A stretch of 64,000 nucleotides of DNA from Segatella paludivivens DSM 17968 = JCM 13650 (GCF_000373185.1 NZ_KB890660.1:6361-70360), one strand, 5' to 3'; shown: positions 35,587 to 44,314, numbered from the stretch's first letter. Notes: generated by a model not told the origin, from the letters alone. Numbers and translations are program-made.

Positions 35587-37596
35587 CTAAAATTTATATC
35601 TAAGCTGCAAGTCTATATCTGTCTGACTGCTACCATGTATCTGTTGTGGACCACTTGAAATGTCAGAACGGTCCAGATAATCTGTGCATCCAACCTTTGC
35701 TATCATCATGATGTTTTTGTTTATATCGGTGCGCAAGTTTATGGAATAGCGTATACCTTCACCTGAGAATGCTGGGAAACTGAAATTATACATTACTCCA
35801 CGTTCGTAAGCATATACTCTGCTCTGATAATCAGCTGTGTGAAAGTATCCGATGTTTGCGGCGGCATTGATCCAATGATATTTGTATAATACGCTTTGCG
35901 ACATCATGTATCCCATGCTTCCTGTATTTTGTCGTGAATATACTATATCTGCTTGTGAACGGCATTGAATGTTTTTTATGTTATATCCTAATTGTAAACG
36001 CCCACGATGCTCGTTCACATTGTCTAGGGCTGTCTTATTAATATTGTCTCGTTGCTTTATCTTTAATCTGTAACGTGCAAGAAGTGAAAACTGTTTTTTA
36101 TTGTAAACCAACTGAATCATGTTGTCCAAAGAATGCGTTTCAGGAAAACTCTGCATGTATTTTGGCCAAGCGAAATATGCGTAATCGGTATACATCATTA
36201 TTGTGGTATGTTTACTTGCGTTCCAGTTTATTCCACAATATATTCCGCTCTCGTCCTGTATACTTCCTGCATCACTAAAACTGTTTGCATACATTCCGTA
36301 ATATCTATATGAGTAGAATCTCTGTAATGCCATAATCTGCAAATTGCTAAGTAACTTATAACTCAAGCTATTGATAGTGGCAATAGCATGACTGTCGCCT
36401 GTCGCCGTTTCTCCATTGAAAGAAAATTTACCGCAAATATAGCCATAGTCTATGCCGGCATTCCAAAATTTTGTACCATTTGCTGACCATCGCTTGTATA
36501 TACGTGCAGTGTCTGGACGTAGTTCTCTGTTTAAGGAAGAATATATTGCTGACATGCCGATATGGAAACCATTATTAAAATACCTTATGTTTCCACCTCC
36601 TGCAAAGATAGATGCATTGTGCTTTCGTGTTATTTCTGATACTGTGCGGTGATATCCATTACCTGTAATAGTGGCTATAGTGTTTAGTGAATCCTTGTTT
36701 AGTGTAGCGTCTATATCTCTGTATGATGCAAATCCTGTAATGTCAAGTCCTTTTGATATATTGATAGTTGCAGCAGCTCCTTGCATGTAATTGGCTTCTG
36801 AACGGGAAGAATGTTCACGAATGCTGTTAGATGAGCGCCCAAGTGTTTGAAGTGTTGCCAACTTTCCGAAGCTATAATCATTATTTATGACTAGTCCCAT
36901 TCCGAAACTTAACCTGTATCTTCCTAGAGCCAGAGATTTTAATTTGCCTATATTTCGAAGCATTACATAATATGAATAATAATCATATCCAAGTTTGTTT
37001 TTTCCCTTGAAAAAAGGTTCTCCGGCATCCTGCGCACCAGTAAAACCTAACTTCAGCATGTTTCCGAAACTGAATGTATAACGAAACCAATGTTTTATAT
37101 TGTTTCCTTGGTAATCACCGCTAGTATATCCGTCACGTTTATATGTTGGTACATTAGCAGTGGCTACTATTTCATTTTTTCCATATTTCAAAATTTCACC
37201 AATAGTTGGTAAACCCTTTTCTGGCGGATTACCTATGTATAAGAAATATGATAAAAGGCGTGCGTATATATCATCAAGATCTGTAATCATATGGAGTTCA
37301 CCTAAACTTTGCATCGTATGGTATTTATACATGTATTCCATAATAGATTCCACTTGCTGACTGCTTAGGAAAGGGATGCGCTCAAGATCTTCACGCGTTG
37401 CGGCATTGATGTTTATAGGATGCAAAGCTAGTTCGTTTAGAATATCATAGTCTGCTTCTGTGTTAATATCTTCTTGTCCGTCTATTGAATGAATTTCATC
37501 ATAGCATTCTTCCCAACTTTGTTCGTTTTGTGCATCTAAAGAGCTAGAATAGGTTATAGATGTGATAAGAAAAATATATCTTAATATTTTTTTCAC
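35587..37596 (-). CDS. Helix-hairpin-helix protein with a putative outer-membrane barrel
   Basis: This 669-residue protein has a signal peptide (about 1-22, 'SSSLDAQ'). The N-terminal region at about 50-125 holds ComEA-like HhH motifs: 'ININAATREDLERIPFLS' and 'QSLGELHMITDLDDIYARL'. From about 150 to the end it shows many short aromatic amphipathic strands ('LKSLALGRYRLSFGMGLVINN') and ends in '..DLQLRYKF', with the terminal Phe typical of outer-membrane barrels. The Bacteroidetes family is annotated only as 'helix-hairpin-helix domain-containing'. HhH normally binds DNA, so a role at the surface in DNA uptake is possible but unproven. Its 5' end overlaps the region upstream of the divergent DUF4294 gene. 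Confidence 0.75.
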   Translation of the reverse strand: MKKILRYIFLITSITYSSSLDAQNEQSWEECYDEIHSIDGQEDINTEADYDILNELALHPININAATREDLERIPFLSSQQVESIMEYMYKYHTMQSLGELHMITDLDDIYARLLSYFLYIGNPPEKGLPTIGEILKYGKNEIVATANVPTYKRDGYTSGDYQGNNIKHWFRYTFSFGNMLKLGFTGAQDAGEPFFKGKNKLGYDYYSYYVMLRNIGKLKSLALGRYRLSFGMGLVINNDYSFGKLATLQTLGRSSNSIREHSSRSEANYMQGAAATINISKGLDITGFASYRDIDATLNKDSLNTIATITGNGYHRTVSEITRKHNASIFAGGGNIRYFNNGFHIGMSAIYSSLNRELRPDTARIYKRWSANGTKFWNAGIDYGYICGKFSFNGETATGDSHAIATINSLSYKLLSNLQIMALQRFYSYRYYGMYANSFSDAGSIQDESGIYCGINWNASKHTTIMMYTDYAYFAWPKYMQSFPETHSLDNMIQLVYNKKQFSLLARYRLKIKQRDNINKTALDNVNEHRGRLQLGYNIKNIQCRSQADIVYSRQNTGSMGYMMSQSVLYKYHWINAAANIGYFHTADYQSRVYAYERGVMYNFSFPAFSGEGIRYSINLRTDINKNIMMIAKVGCTDYLDRSDISSGPQQIHGSSQTDIDLQLRYKF

Positions 37597-37632
37597 GGTT
37601 ATATTTTATGTTTTAGCTGTTGTTAAGCAGTG

Positions 37633-37664
37633 CAAAATTAGCCTAAATAGGTCAATTAAACAAA
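37633..37664 (-). promoter_or_regulatory. Promoter of the HhH-barrel gene
   Basis: On the minus strand, TAATTTTG (37633-37640) has TTTG at 37661-37664 with a 20-bp spacer. Confidence 0.8.
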
Positions 37665-37702
37665 TTAAATGGAATTTATTTCTTCGTATGCAAAAATATA
37701 AT

Positions 37703-37710
37703 TACTTTTG
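37703..37710 (+). promoter_or_regulatory. -7 element for the DUF4294 gene
   Basis: TACTTTTG ends 7 nt before the ATG at 37718, implying a leader of only a few nucleotides. The -33 is not clear. Confidence 0.5.
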
Positions 37711-37717
37711 CGCTGTT

Positions 37718-38368
37718 ATGAAAAGTAGATTACTCATAGTATTTATGTTTGTCATATCTGCACTGAGTGCTAATGCCCAAATAGGCAATGACAGACCAGG
37801 ACATGTTAACCCTGAAGATATGAAGGTAGACATGGATAATCCAACTTTTGTGCCAATGGTGAAGGTCGGTAAAGTGCTAATGGGAGGCGATTCAATACAA
37901 TATGTGGAGTTAAACAATATATATGTTTTTCCACAGCCTGTTTTTAATGATCCTAAACAGCGTGCTGCATATAATATTCTTGTTATGAATGTCAAGAAAG
38001 TGTTGCCTATAGCAAAGGAGGTTAACCAAATTATTGTTGAGACGTACGAATATATACAGACTCTACCAAACAAGAAAGCTCGTGACAAGCACCTTAAATA
38101 TGTGGAGGAAAGTATAAAAAAAGAATATTCTCCTAGAATGAAAAAACTTACTTATGCACAAGGTAAGTTATTGATAAAACTTGTTTATCGTGAATGTGGA
38201 AGTTCTGCTTACGGTGCACTTCAAGCTGTACTTGGTCCTGTACGTGCTGGATTCTGGCAAGCTTTTGCGTGGACATTTGGTGCGAGTCTTGCAAAAAAAT
38301 ACGACCCTAACGGAGTAGATAGACTAACCGAAAGAGTCGTTTTGATGGTTGAGGCTGGACAACTTTAA
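37718..38368 (+). CDS. DUF4294 domain secreted protein
   Basis: This 216-residue protein has a signal peptide ending near 'SANAQ' (residue 20). The conserved DUF4294 core runs over the last 130 residues: 'YVFPQPVFNDPKQRAAYNIL', 'VKKVLPIAKEVNQI', 'YSPRMKKLTYAQGKLLIKLVYRE' and 'AGFWQAFAWTFG'. Function is unknown. The reading frame runs 52 codons further upstream, but those residues have no homologous look, they would cover the divergent HhH promoter, and a -7 element sits just before 37718, so that ATG is the start. It converges with the M28 gene with a 4-bp overlap. Confidence 0.85.
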   Translation: MKSRLLIVFMFVISALSANAQIGNDRPGHVNPEDMKVDMDNPTFVPMVKVGKVLMGGDSIQYVELNNIYVFPQPVFNDPKQRAAYNILVMNVKKVLPIAKEVNQIIVETYEYIQTLPNKKARDKHLKYVEESIKKEYSPRMKKLTYAQGKLLIKLVYRECGSSAYGALQAVLGPVRAGFWQAFAWTFGASLAKKYDPNGVDRLTERVVLMVEAGQL

Positions 38369-39405
38369 CGTTCAGTCCAAAGAACTTGGACTAGAGTTTG
38401 TCCAACAGCCTTCAATGTATTTTTGTCAATATTATCCATATTATCAGCTAAAGTATGCCATGTAGGTCCAAAACTGCTCTGCTTGCAATTTGGATAATAT
38501 GGAATAATGTCTATTGTAGGAATCTTTGCATCTTGATTTACAGGAATGTGGTCATCAGTAATCATACCTCCATCACTATCTGGGAAGGATGAACCGAAAC
38601 CAACTTGGCGTGCAGCTTTCCAAACCTTATTAACAATTTCAGGAGCATATTGCTTTGACATACCTTCTTGATAAAATTGTGCACCTACGCCGCCGACCAT
38701 ATCAAGCAGGATGCCATAACGCGCTTCATAACCTTGTGGTAAGTTCTTGCTCCAATATTGTGCACCAAGAGCCCAACTACTGCCATCATCTTGAACATTA
38801 GCCCATTGAGGAGTTCCCCAGTCTTCGGCATCAAAGCATACAAAATCAATTCCGAATTGTGAATTAAGTGCTCCTTTTTTGCCTTTTTGACTATCTAATA
38901 AGCGTGCAAGTTCTATCATTACAGCAACTCCGCTTGCAGCATCGTTAGCTGCCATAATAGGTTTCTTCCAATTAGCCTTGTCGGGATCATTATCAGCCCA
39001 AGGTCTACTGTCCCAATGAGCACAGATTAGGATACGTGTAGTAGCTTCAGGATTTACCTTTGCAATGATGTTCTGGCTTTTGAGAGTTGTGCCGTCATAA
39101 CCTTTAAGATTAGCCTTCTGACTTTCAACCTTACAGCCATATTGTTTAAATTTAGCGATTATCCATTCTGCGCAACGATCATGTCCTTCACTATTCATGT
39201 TTCTAGTTCCAAAATCACACTGTGCTTTAGTATAAGCATAGGCGCTATCAGCATTGAATGACGGACCAACAGGTTGTACTTTCTCTATATCCTCAGTCAT
39301 ATTAATGTCTGAAATTTGATTGTTAGCACTTTTATAATAGTAAGCACTGCCTCCTAAAGTGGCAGCAATAGCCAATCCTATTCCTATCTTCATATATTTC
39401 CTCAT
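38365..39405 (-). CDS. M28-family zinc aminopeptidase (or glutaminyl cyclase-like)
   Basis: This 346-residue protein has an N-terminal signal or anchor ('IGIGLAIAATLGGSAYYY'). The zinc ligands appear in the usual M28 order: 'ICAHWDSRPW' (His), 'AANDAASGVA' (bridging Asp), 'CFDAEDWG' (Glu-Asp), 'LLDMVGG' (Asp) and 'PTWHTLADNMD' (His). M28 members remove N-terminal residues from peptides; the closely related glutaminyl cyclases share the fold, and the sequence alone does not separate them with certainty. It is the last gene of an Lrp/dipeptidase/M28 operon, 30 nt after the fusion gene, which suggests peptide catabolism. Confidence 0.88.
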   Translation of the reverse strand: MRKYMKIGIGLAIAATLGGSAYYYKSANNQISDINMTEDIEKVQPVGPSFNADSAYAYTKAQCDFGTRNMNSEGHDRCAEWIIAKFKQYGCKVESQKANLKGYDGTTLKSQNIIAKVNPEATTRILICAHWDSRPWADNDPDKANWKKPIMAANDAASGVAVMIELARLLDSQKGKKGALNSQFGIDFVCFDAEDWGTPQWANVQDDGSSWALGAQYWSKNLPQGYEARYGILLDMVGGVGAQFYQEGMSKQYAPEIVNKVWKAARQVGFGSSFPDSDGGMITDDHIPVNQDAKIPTIDIIPYYPNCKQSSFGPTWHTLADNMDNIDKNTLKAVGQTLVQVLWTER

Positions 39406-39435
39406 AATGTAATAATGTTAATATGCGTGTATTTG

Positions 39436-41199
39436 CTACTTCTTTTTCTGAACCATCTTCATGATTCTAAGCCAGTTGCCACCCCATATACTGCGTATAT
39501 CTTCCTCTTTGTATTTACGGCGTAGTAGCATGATCGTAAAATTGATTAGTTCAGAAGCATCTGCCAAACCTGATATTCCACCGTCACCATCGAAATCTGT
39601 ACCGATACCTACGTGTTCAATTCCCATTATATCTATAGCGTGTTCAAGATGTGCTATCGCATCAAGAATACTAGCCTCACCTTCTTTGCGCAAGAAACCA
39701 TGGTACATCGTGACTTGTGCTACTCCTCCTTTTGCTGCCAAGGCACGCAGCTGGTCGTCGGTGAGATTTCTTGGTACATCACATAATGCTTTGCTGTTGC
39801 TATGGCTACAAACAATAGGCATTGAACTGATCTCGAGTGCATCATAGAAGCTTTTTTCGCCACCATGGCTTAGGTCAACCATGACACCTAATCGGTTCAT
39901 CTCTTTTATTACCTTTTCACCGAATTCACTTACGCCACCATGAGTATTTTTGCCACGTGCACTATCACAAATGTCATTGTCTCCATTGTGGCACAATGTT
40001 ATGTAAGTAATACCACGTTTAGCAAAATGTTCAATATTCTTTATGTCGTTTTCAATAGCTAAACCATTTTCTATGCCAATCATTATGCTCTTGCGACCTT
40101 CAGCTTTATTGCGGTAAAGTTCATCTGGAGTTCGCGCTAATGCAACATAATTGCTCTTAGCTGCTACTATATCGTCAATTTGATTGAATATGCTGTCTGC
40201 GTATTGTTTTGGAGACATCCCTGTTGGAATTTCTCCTGGTTTTGGCTTTTGTGGTAAATATGCAACCATAGTTACTACATCTTGATGTCCGTCATACATT
40301 TTATGAAGATCATAAAGTATGCGTGGGTCACGATGGTCGAATTTAACACCTTGAGGGAAAAACATAGGTGTGTCGCAATGAGAGTCAAGAGTAAGAATCT
40401 TGTTATGCAGTTGTTTTGCTCTGTTAAATTCATCACCGCGTTTTACAAGCCAATCAAACAACTTTAATCCTTCGTTGCCAAGCCACTCAGGATGCCATTG
40501 AACACCTATTATAGATTTGTATTCACAACTTTCAATAGCTTCAATAACTCCATCTGGAGCGGTTGCGACAACATGGAACTTGTTGCCAGGAGCGGCAACA
40601 GCTTGATGGTGGAATGTATTAACAAACGCACTGTTTCCATATATATCTGAAAGCACACTGTTGTCTTGTATATTTACAACATGTGTTGGTTCCGACCTGT
40701 CGGCATCCTGTGAATGTTTAATATGTTTTTTAAGTGATTTATCTTCATTCACCAAAGGATTTTCGATGTCTTGTTCAACTCTTCCACCAAGAGCCATGGC
40801 AAGCGTTTGTATACCACGACATATTCCAAGCATCGGTATTTGGCGATTGTAAGCTAATTGTGTTATGAGGAGTTCCGCTAAATCGCGTTCCTTATTTATA
40901 TTATGTAGTTCCTTTATCGGCTGTTCTCCAGCCCACAAAGGATTATAATCAGCACCACCAGTGAGCACAATAGCATCAATGTGTTCTAGGGTGTTTATTA
41001 TAACATTTTTGTCTGCTATAGGTGGAATAATAAGAGGAGTTCCGCCAGCTTTTACTATTTGTTTATAATATGCACTACATATAGTGGCATCTATGTCACT
41101 ATAATTAGCAGTGAGTCCAATAATCGGTTGATGATTGGACTCTGGAAATTCTGAATATATCTCATCGAGATATGATTTCAGATCAAATTGTCTTGTCAT
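39436..41199 (-). CDS. Fusion of class I glutamine amidotransferase (C26) and membrane dipeptidase (M19)
   Basis: This 587-residue protein carries two enzymes. Residues about 24-255 form a PuuD-like gamma-glutamyl hydrolase: nucleophile Cys127 in 'GICRGIQTL', with His236 and Glu238 in 'VQWHPEW'. Residues about 268-587 form a renal-dipeptidase-like M19 domain: 'LDSHCDTPM' (His274, Asp276), 'IGIENGLAI' (Glu ligand), 'VDLSHGG', 'CSHSNS' and 'GIGTDFDGDGG'. All key residues look intact. There is no signal peptide, so it should be cytoplasmic, unlike many M19 enzymes. A C26 domain releases gamma-linked glutamate and an M19 domain splits dipeptides, so stepwise breakdown of gamma-glutamyl peptides is plausible. 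It shares 1 nt with the Lrp gene. Confidence 0.9.
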   Translation of the reverse strand: MTRQFDLKSYLDEIYSEFPESNHQPIIGLTANYSDIDATICSAYYKQIVKAGGTPLIIPPIADKNVIINTLEHIDAIVLTGGADYNPLWAGEQPIKELHNINKERDLAELLITQLAYNRQIPMLGICRGIQTLAMALGGRVEQDIENPLVNEDKSLKKHIKHSQDADRSEPTHVVNIQDNSVLSDIYGNSAFVNTFHHQAVAAPGNKFHVVATAPDGVIEAIESCEYKSIIGVQWHPEWLGNEGLKLFDWLVKRGDEFNRAKQLHNKILTLDSHCDTPMFFPQGVKFDHRDPRILYDLHKMYDGHQDVVTMVAYLPQKPKPGEIPTGMSPKQYADSIFNQIDDIVAAKSNYVALARTPDELYRNKAEGRKSIMIGIENGLAIENDIKNIEHFAKRGITYITLCHNGDNDICDSARGKNTHGGVSEFGEKVIKEMNRLGVMVDLSHGGEKSFYDALEISSMPIVCSHSNSKALCDVPRNLTDDQLRALAAKGGVAQVTMYHGFLRKEGEASILDAIAHLEHAIDIMGIEHVGIGTDFDGDGGISGLADASELINFTIMLLRRKYKEEDIRSIWGGNWLRIMKMVQKKK

Positions 41200-41666
41200 T
41201 ATTCTGCGTCGATATTAACAGGTATCTCACGCTTAATGCTTTGTTCAAGTGAAATTAGGGTTTCTGTTGATACAACTCCTGGAATACTTTGCAATTTGTT
41301 GTTAAGCAAATCCATTAATTGTTCGTTGTCCTGTGCGTAAAGCTTTAAAAGCATAGTGTAAGGGCCAGTAGTGAAGTGGCACTCAATGATTTCAGGAATG
41401 TTGATAAGTCGCTGTACTACATTCTTATACATACTACCTCTTTCAAGATTTAGTCCTACATAAGTGCATGTCGAGTAACCTAAACTCTTTGGATTTACGT
41501 CAAATCCACTACCTGTGATTATACCATTTTCCATCAAATGCTGCACACGCTGATGAATGGCTGCGCGAGAGACTCCGCACTCAGCAGCTACGTCTTTAAA
41601 GGGAATACGAGCGTTCTTAGATAGAATACTCAGTATCTTTTTATCAAGATTATCAATCTTATCCAT
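41199..41666 (-). CDS. Lrp/AsnC-family transcriptional regulator
   Basis: This 155-residue protein has an N-terminal winged HTH ('LDKKILSILSKNARIPFKDVAAECGVSRAAIHQRVQHL', residues about 7-45) and a C-terminal RAM/AsnC ligand-binding domain ('ECHFTTGPYTMLLKLYAQD', 'TETLISLEQSIKREI'). Lrp proteins sense amino acids or small peptides. It is the first gene of the operon with the C26-M19 fusion and the M28 peptidase, and the stop/start share one nucleotide, so it probably controls its own operon in response to amino acids. The family call is firm; the ligand is unknown. Confidence 0.94.
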   Translation of the reverse strand: MDKIDNLDKKILSILSKNARIPFKDVAAECGVSRAAIHQRVQHLMENGIITGSGFDVNPKSLGYSTCTYVGLNLERGSMYKNVVQRLINIPEIIECHFTTGPYTMLLKLYAQDNEQLMDLLNNKLQSIPGVVSTETLISLEQSIKREIPVNIDAE

Positions 41667-41722
41667 TTCTTTTATTATATTTTGTTATTATTGTTTTATC
41701 AAAAAGTTTATCATTGTGTTAG

Positions 41723-41754
41723 CAAATATAGAAATAAATATCAAATCAAGCAAT
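41723..41754 (-). promoter_or_regulatory. Promoter of the Lrp operon
   Basis: On the minus strand, TATATTTG (41723-41730) has a -33-like ATTG at 41751-41754 with a 20-bp spacer. It directly abuts the terminator of the FKBP operon. Confidence 0.6.
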
Positions 41755-41790
41755 AAAATGCGCGAAAATCTTTCGATAATCGCGCATTTT
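41755..41790 (-). terminator. Terminator of the FKBP operon (symmetrical)
   Basis: A perfect 11-bp stem AAAATGCGCGA/TCGCGCATTTT (41755-41765 with 41780-41790) lies 19 bp after the last FKBP stop. A/T ends on both sides make it potentially bidirectional. Confidence 0.88.
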
Positions 41791-41808
41791 CAATTATTTT
41801 ATGACAAA

Positions 41809-42708
41809 TTATTTGTCTATGCTAATCAACTCAACGGTAAATACAAGAGTAGAATAAGGCTTGATTTGACCTGCTTGACTAGAACCGTAAGCAAGGGCCT
41901 GAGGGATACATACCTCCCATTTGCTGCCTACAGGCATCATAGTTAATGCTTCTGTCCATCCCTTTATAACTTCATTACAATGGAATGATGTAGTTTGTGG
42001 ATTGCGCTTATAACTGCTGTCGAAAACAGTTCCGTCAATCATTCTACCTTCATATTTCACTGTAACTTTGTCTGTTGCTTTTGGAGTGGCACCTTTACCT
42101 GCGATAAGAACCTTGTACTGTAAGCCTGAAGCTGTAGTTTTCATGCCTTCCTTATTGGCATTTGTCTTTAGCCAATCTTCGTTCTCTTTTTTGTATACGG
42201 CATTCTTACTGTCACGAATGGCTGTACGTTTGTCGCTGAACATCTTGCTTGCAGTCTTCTGTGTAAACAGAGTGGTGTCGTTCTTTAACGCAGCTATAAA
42301 ACCTTCATTGAAGTTTGCGCTGTTAATAGAATCGTTTGATCCTACAAAGTCTGTCTTCATGTTTGGCATTATACGGTCGTTAACCATGCCTGCAATCTGC
42401 ATACCTGCTGCATAAGCCTTAAAAGCTGGATCTTTTACGCGAAGCTGTGCTTCCTTAAAGCCCTTCACAAATTCAGCCATGTTAGCAGTGTCAACGCCAA
42501 GTTGCTGCTGAAGATAAGGAACAAGTCCCTCTGTTGCAGCCATACCGGCAGCATAACTAATAGAATCAGAAGAACTAACTAGTTTAATCTGAGCATTCTG
42601 CTCAACAGTTACAGGCTTAACTTTCTTATCCTTCTTGTCTTTAGCCTGAACTAAACTAAAAGTAGCGCTCGTCATAATGACGAGCGCAATAATGTATGTC
42701 TTTTTCAT
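41809..42708 (-). CDS. FKBP-type peptidyl-prolyl isomerase, secreted (operon gene 3)
   Basis: This 299-residue protein has a signal peptide (cleavage near 'LVQAKDK', residue 22). It has the FkpA/Mip-type N-terminal helical dimerisation domain ('SISYAAGMAATEGLVPYLQQQLG', then charged helices to about 180). A C-terminal FKBP domain follows with 'KVTVKYEGRMIDGTVFDSSYKR', 'VIKGWTEALTMMPVGSKWEVCIP' and 'STLVFTVELISID'. It catalyses cis-trans prolyl isomerisation of exported proteins in the periplasm. It follows two more FKBP genes with 19-20 nt gaps. Confidence 0.93.
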   Translation of the reverse strand: MKKTYIIALVIMTSATFSLVQAKDKKDKKVKPVTVEQNAQIKLVSSSDSISYAAGMAATEGLVPYLQQQLGVDTANMAEFVKGFKEAQLRVKDPAFKAYAAGMQIAGMVNDRIMPNMKTDFVGSNDSINSANFNEGFIAALKNDTTLFTQKTASKMFSDKRTAIRDSKNAVYKKENEDWLKTNANKEGMKTTASGLQYKVLIAGKGATPKATDKVTVKYEGRMIDGTVFDSSYKRNPQTTSFHCNEVIKGWTEALTMMPVGSKWEVCIPQALAYGSSQAGQIKPYSTLVFTVELISIDK

Positions 42709-42727
42709 TTACGATATAAATGATGGT

Positions 42728-43606
42728 TTATTTTCCTGCACTTAAAAGCTCAATCTTAAAGATTAGAGTTGAGAAAGGTTTGATCTGACCCTGTTCACGA
42801 TCTCCATAGGCAAGGTTCTGTGGAATATAAACTTCCCATACAGAGCCAGCTGGCATATGAACAAGTGCTTCTGTCCAACCTTTGATAACTTGATTTGCAC
42901 GAAGAGTAATAGGCTGACCGCGCTTGTATGAACTGTCAAATACCTTACCATCTATGGTGCGACCTTCATAATTTACCTTTACAGTAGATGTATCTTTTGG
43001 AAGAGGACCGTTGCCAACTTTGATAACTTTATACTGAACACCAGAAGGAAGAGTCTTTACTCCAGCTTTGGTCTTGTTTGCTGCAAGCCATTTCTCACCA
43101 GCTGCCTTATTAGGACCATACTGTTTTTCCATGTTCTTGCTCTTAATAAGCATCATCTTACTCTGGGCAATCATCTGTGCCTGAGCGATAGTCATCTTTA
43201 TATTACCAGTTTTACCTGTTGTTCCTGCAACGAAACCAGCCATAAAGTTTTTAAGAGAGATACTCTTTGTAGAGTCTTGACCGTAAACTTCTGTATTGAT
43301 ACCTTTTATCATTTGGTTTGCAATCTGTTGGCCAATCTGAATTCCTGCGTAATAAGCAGACTTCTTCTTGTCATCACCAGCATTAGCACCGTCGTTAAGA
43401 CCTTTAATAAACTCATCCATGTAAGTTGTGTCAACCTTCATGCGACCTACTAAAAATTCTTTCAAACCTTGAGTCTGTGACATACCCATTGCATAACTCA
43501 TAGAATCAACATCGCTCTTAAGGTCAGCCTTAGGAGTGGAGTTTCCACATGACATAAATGTAGCGGTTGCAATAGCAACAAGCGCTACCAAAATGATTTT
43601 CTTCAT
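42728..43606 (-). CDS. FKBP-type peptidyl-prolyl isomerase, lipoprotein (operon gene 2)
   Basis: This 292-residue protein has a lipobox FMSC with Cys20, so it is a lipid-anchored version of the neighbouring isomerases. The N-terminal domain 'DSMSYAMGMSQTQGLKEFLVG' matches the FkpA-type dimerisation helices. The FKBP domain has 'VKVNYEGRTIDGKVFDSSYKR', 'VIKGWTEALVHMPAGSVWEVYIP' and 'IFKIELLS'. The three operon paralogues share the order of motifs but differ in localisation signals (none, lipobox, cleavable signal). It lies 20 nt downstream of gene 1. Confidence 0.93.
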   Translation of the reverse strand: MKKIILVALVAIATATFMSCGNSTPKADLKSDVDSMSYAMGMSQTQGLKEFLVGRMKVDTTYMDEFIKGLNDGANAGDDKKKSAYYAGIQIGQQIANQMIKGINTEVYGQDSTKSISLKNFMAGFVAGTTGKTGNIKMTIAQAQMIAQSKMMLIKSKNMEKQYGPNKAAGEKWLAANKTKAGVKTLPSGVQYKVIKVGNGPLPKDTSTVKVNYEGRTIDGKVFDSSYKRGQPITLRANQVIKGWTEALVHMPAGSVWEVYIPQNLAYGDREQGQIKPFSTLIFKIELLSAGK

Positions 43607-43626
43607 TATTTGTATTTAAGGATTAA

Positions 43627-44232
43627 TTATTTCACTGCTACTAATTCTACATCGAATACCAATGCTGCGTATGGAGGGATAGATGCTCCAGCACCACGCT
43701 CGCCATAACCAAGTGTGTAAGGGATGAAGAAACGATATTTAGCGCCTTCTTTCATTAGCTGTAGACCTTCTGTCCAACCTGCTATTACTCCATTAAGTGG
43801 GAATGTTGCTGTTTGACCACGGTCATAGCTACTATCAAACTTTGTTCCGTTGGTAAGTGTTCCTTCATAGTGGCACTCTACCTGATCGGTAGCTTTAGGA
43901 CTTTTTCCGTTACCTTCGCGCAAAATCTGGTATTGCAAGCCTGAAGCGGTTGTGATAACACCCTCTTTTTTACCGTTTTCGGTAAGGAAGCACTCACCCT
44001 CTTCTTTTGCAACTTTGCCAAGAGTTTCAGCTTCAGCATGCTGTTTTGCTTCTTGCTCAGCAAAGAAGTTTTGTACAAGTTCTTGTGCTTCTTTGTCGGA
44101 AACTTTTAAATCGCCATCAGAAATGACGTCTTTAATAGCTTGTGCAAAATCATCTATATTCAATTTTGATGCGCCCATCTGCGCTAGCTGACGGCCAATA
44201 CCTATGCCGAGAGCGTAACTTACTTTATCCAT
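43627..44232 (-). CDS. FKBP-type peptidyl-prolyl isomerase, no signal peptide (operon gene 1)
   Basis: This 201-residue protein begins directly with the FkpA-type N-domain ('MDKVSYALGIGIGRQLAQMG'), so no export signal is visible and it is probably cytoplasmic. The FKBP domain ('VECHYEGTLTNGTKFDSSYDR', 'VIAGWTEGLQLMKEGAKYRFFIP', 'ALVFDVELV') is complete. The first gene of the three-gene FKBP operon, it is preceded by a TATCTTTG promoter about 50 nt upstream. A longer export-competent start is not available, since the promoter lies just ahead. Confidence 0.92.
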   Translation of the reverse strand: MDKVSYALGIGIGRQLAQMGASKLNIDDFAQAIKDVISDGDLKVSDKEAQELVQNFFAEQEAKQHAEAETLGKVAKEEGECFLTENGKKEGVITTASGLQYQILREGNGKSPKATDQVECHYEGTLTNGTKFDSSYDRGQTATFPLNGVIAGWTEGLQLMKEGAKYRFFIPYTLGYGERGAGASIPPYAALVFDVELVAVK

Positions 44233-44283
44233 AAAATAGAAAAATCGTTTATATTAATATTGTAAATCTGTTTTAAAACTTTG

Positions 44284-44314
44284 CAAAGATAGCAGAATTA
44301 AACTAAATATGAAA
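44284..44314 (-). promoter_or_regulatory. Promoter of the FKBP operon
   Basis: On the minus strand, TATCTTTG (44284-44291) has an imperfect -33 TTTC at 44311-44314 with a 19-bp spacer. Confidence 0.7.

Noticed and set aside
37562..37717. 52-codon upstream extension of the DUF4294 gene
   Set aside because: It overlaps the divergent HhH gene and its promoter, and a -7 element lies just before the ATG at 37718, which begins a clean signal peptide.
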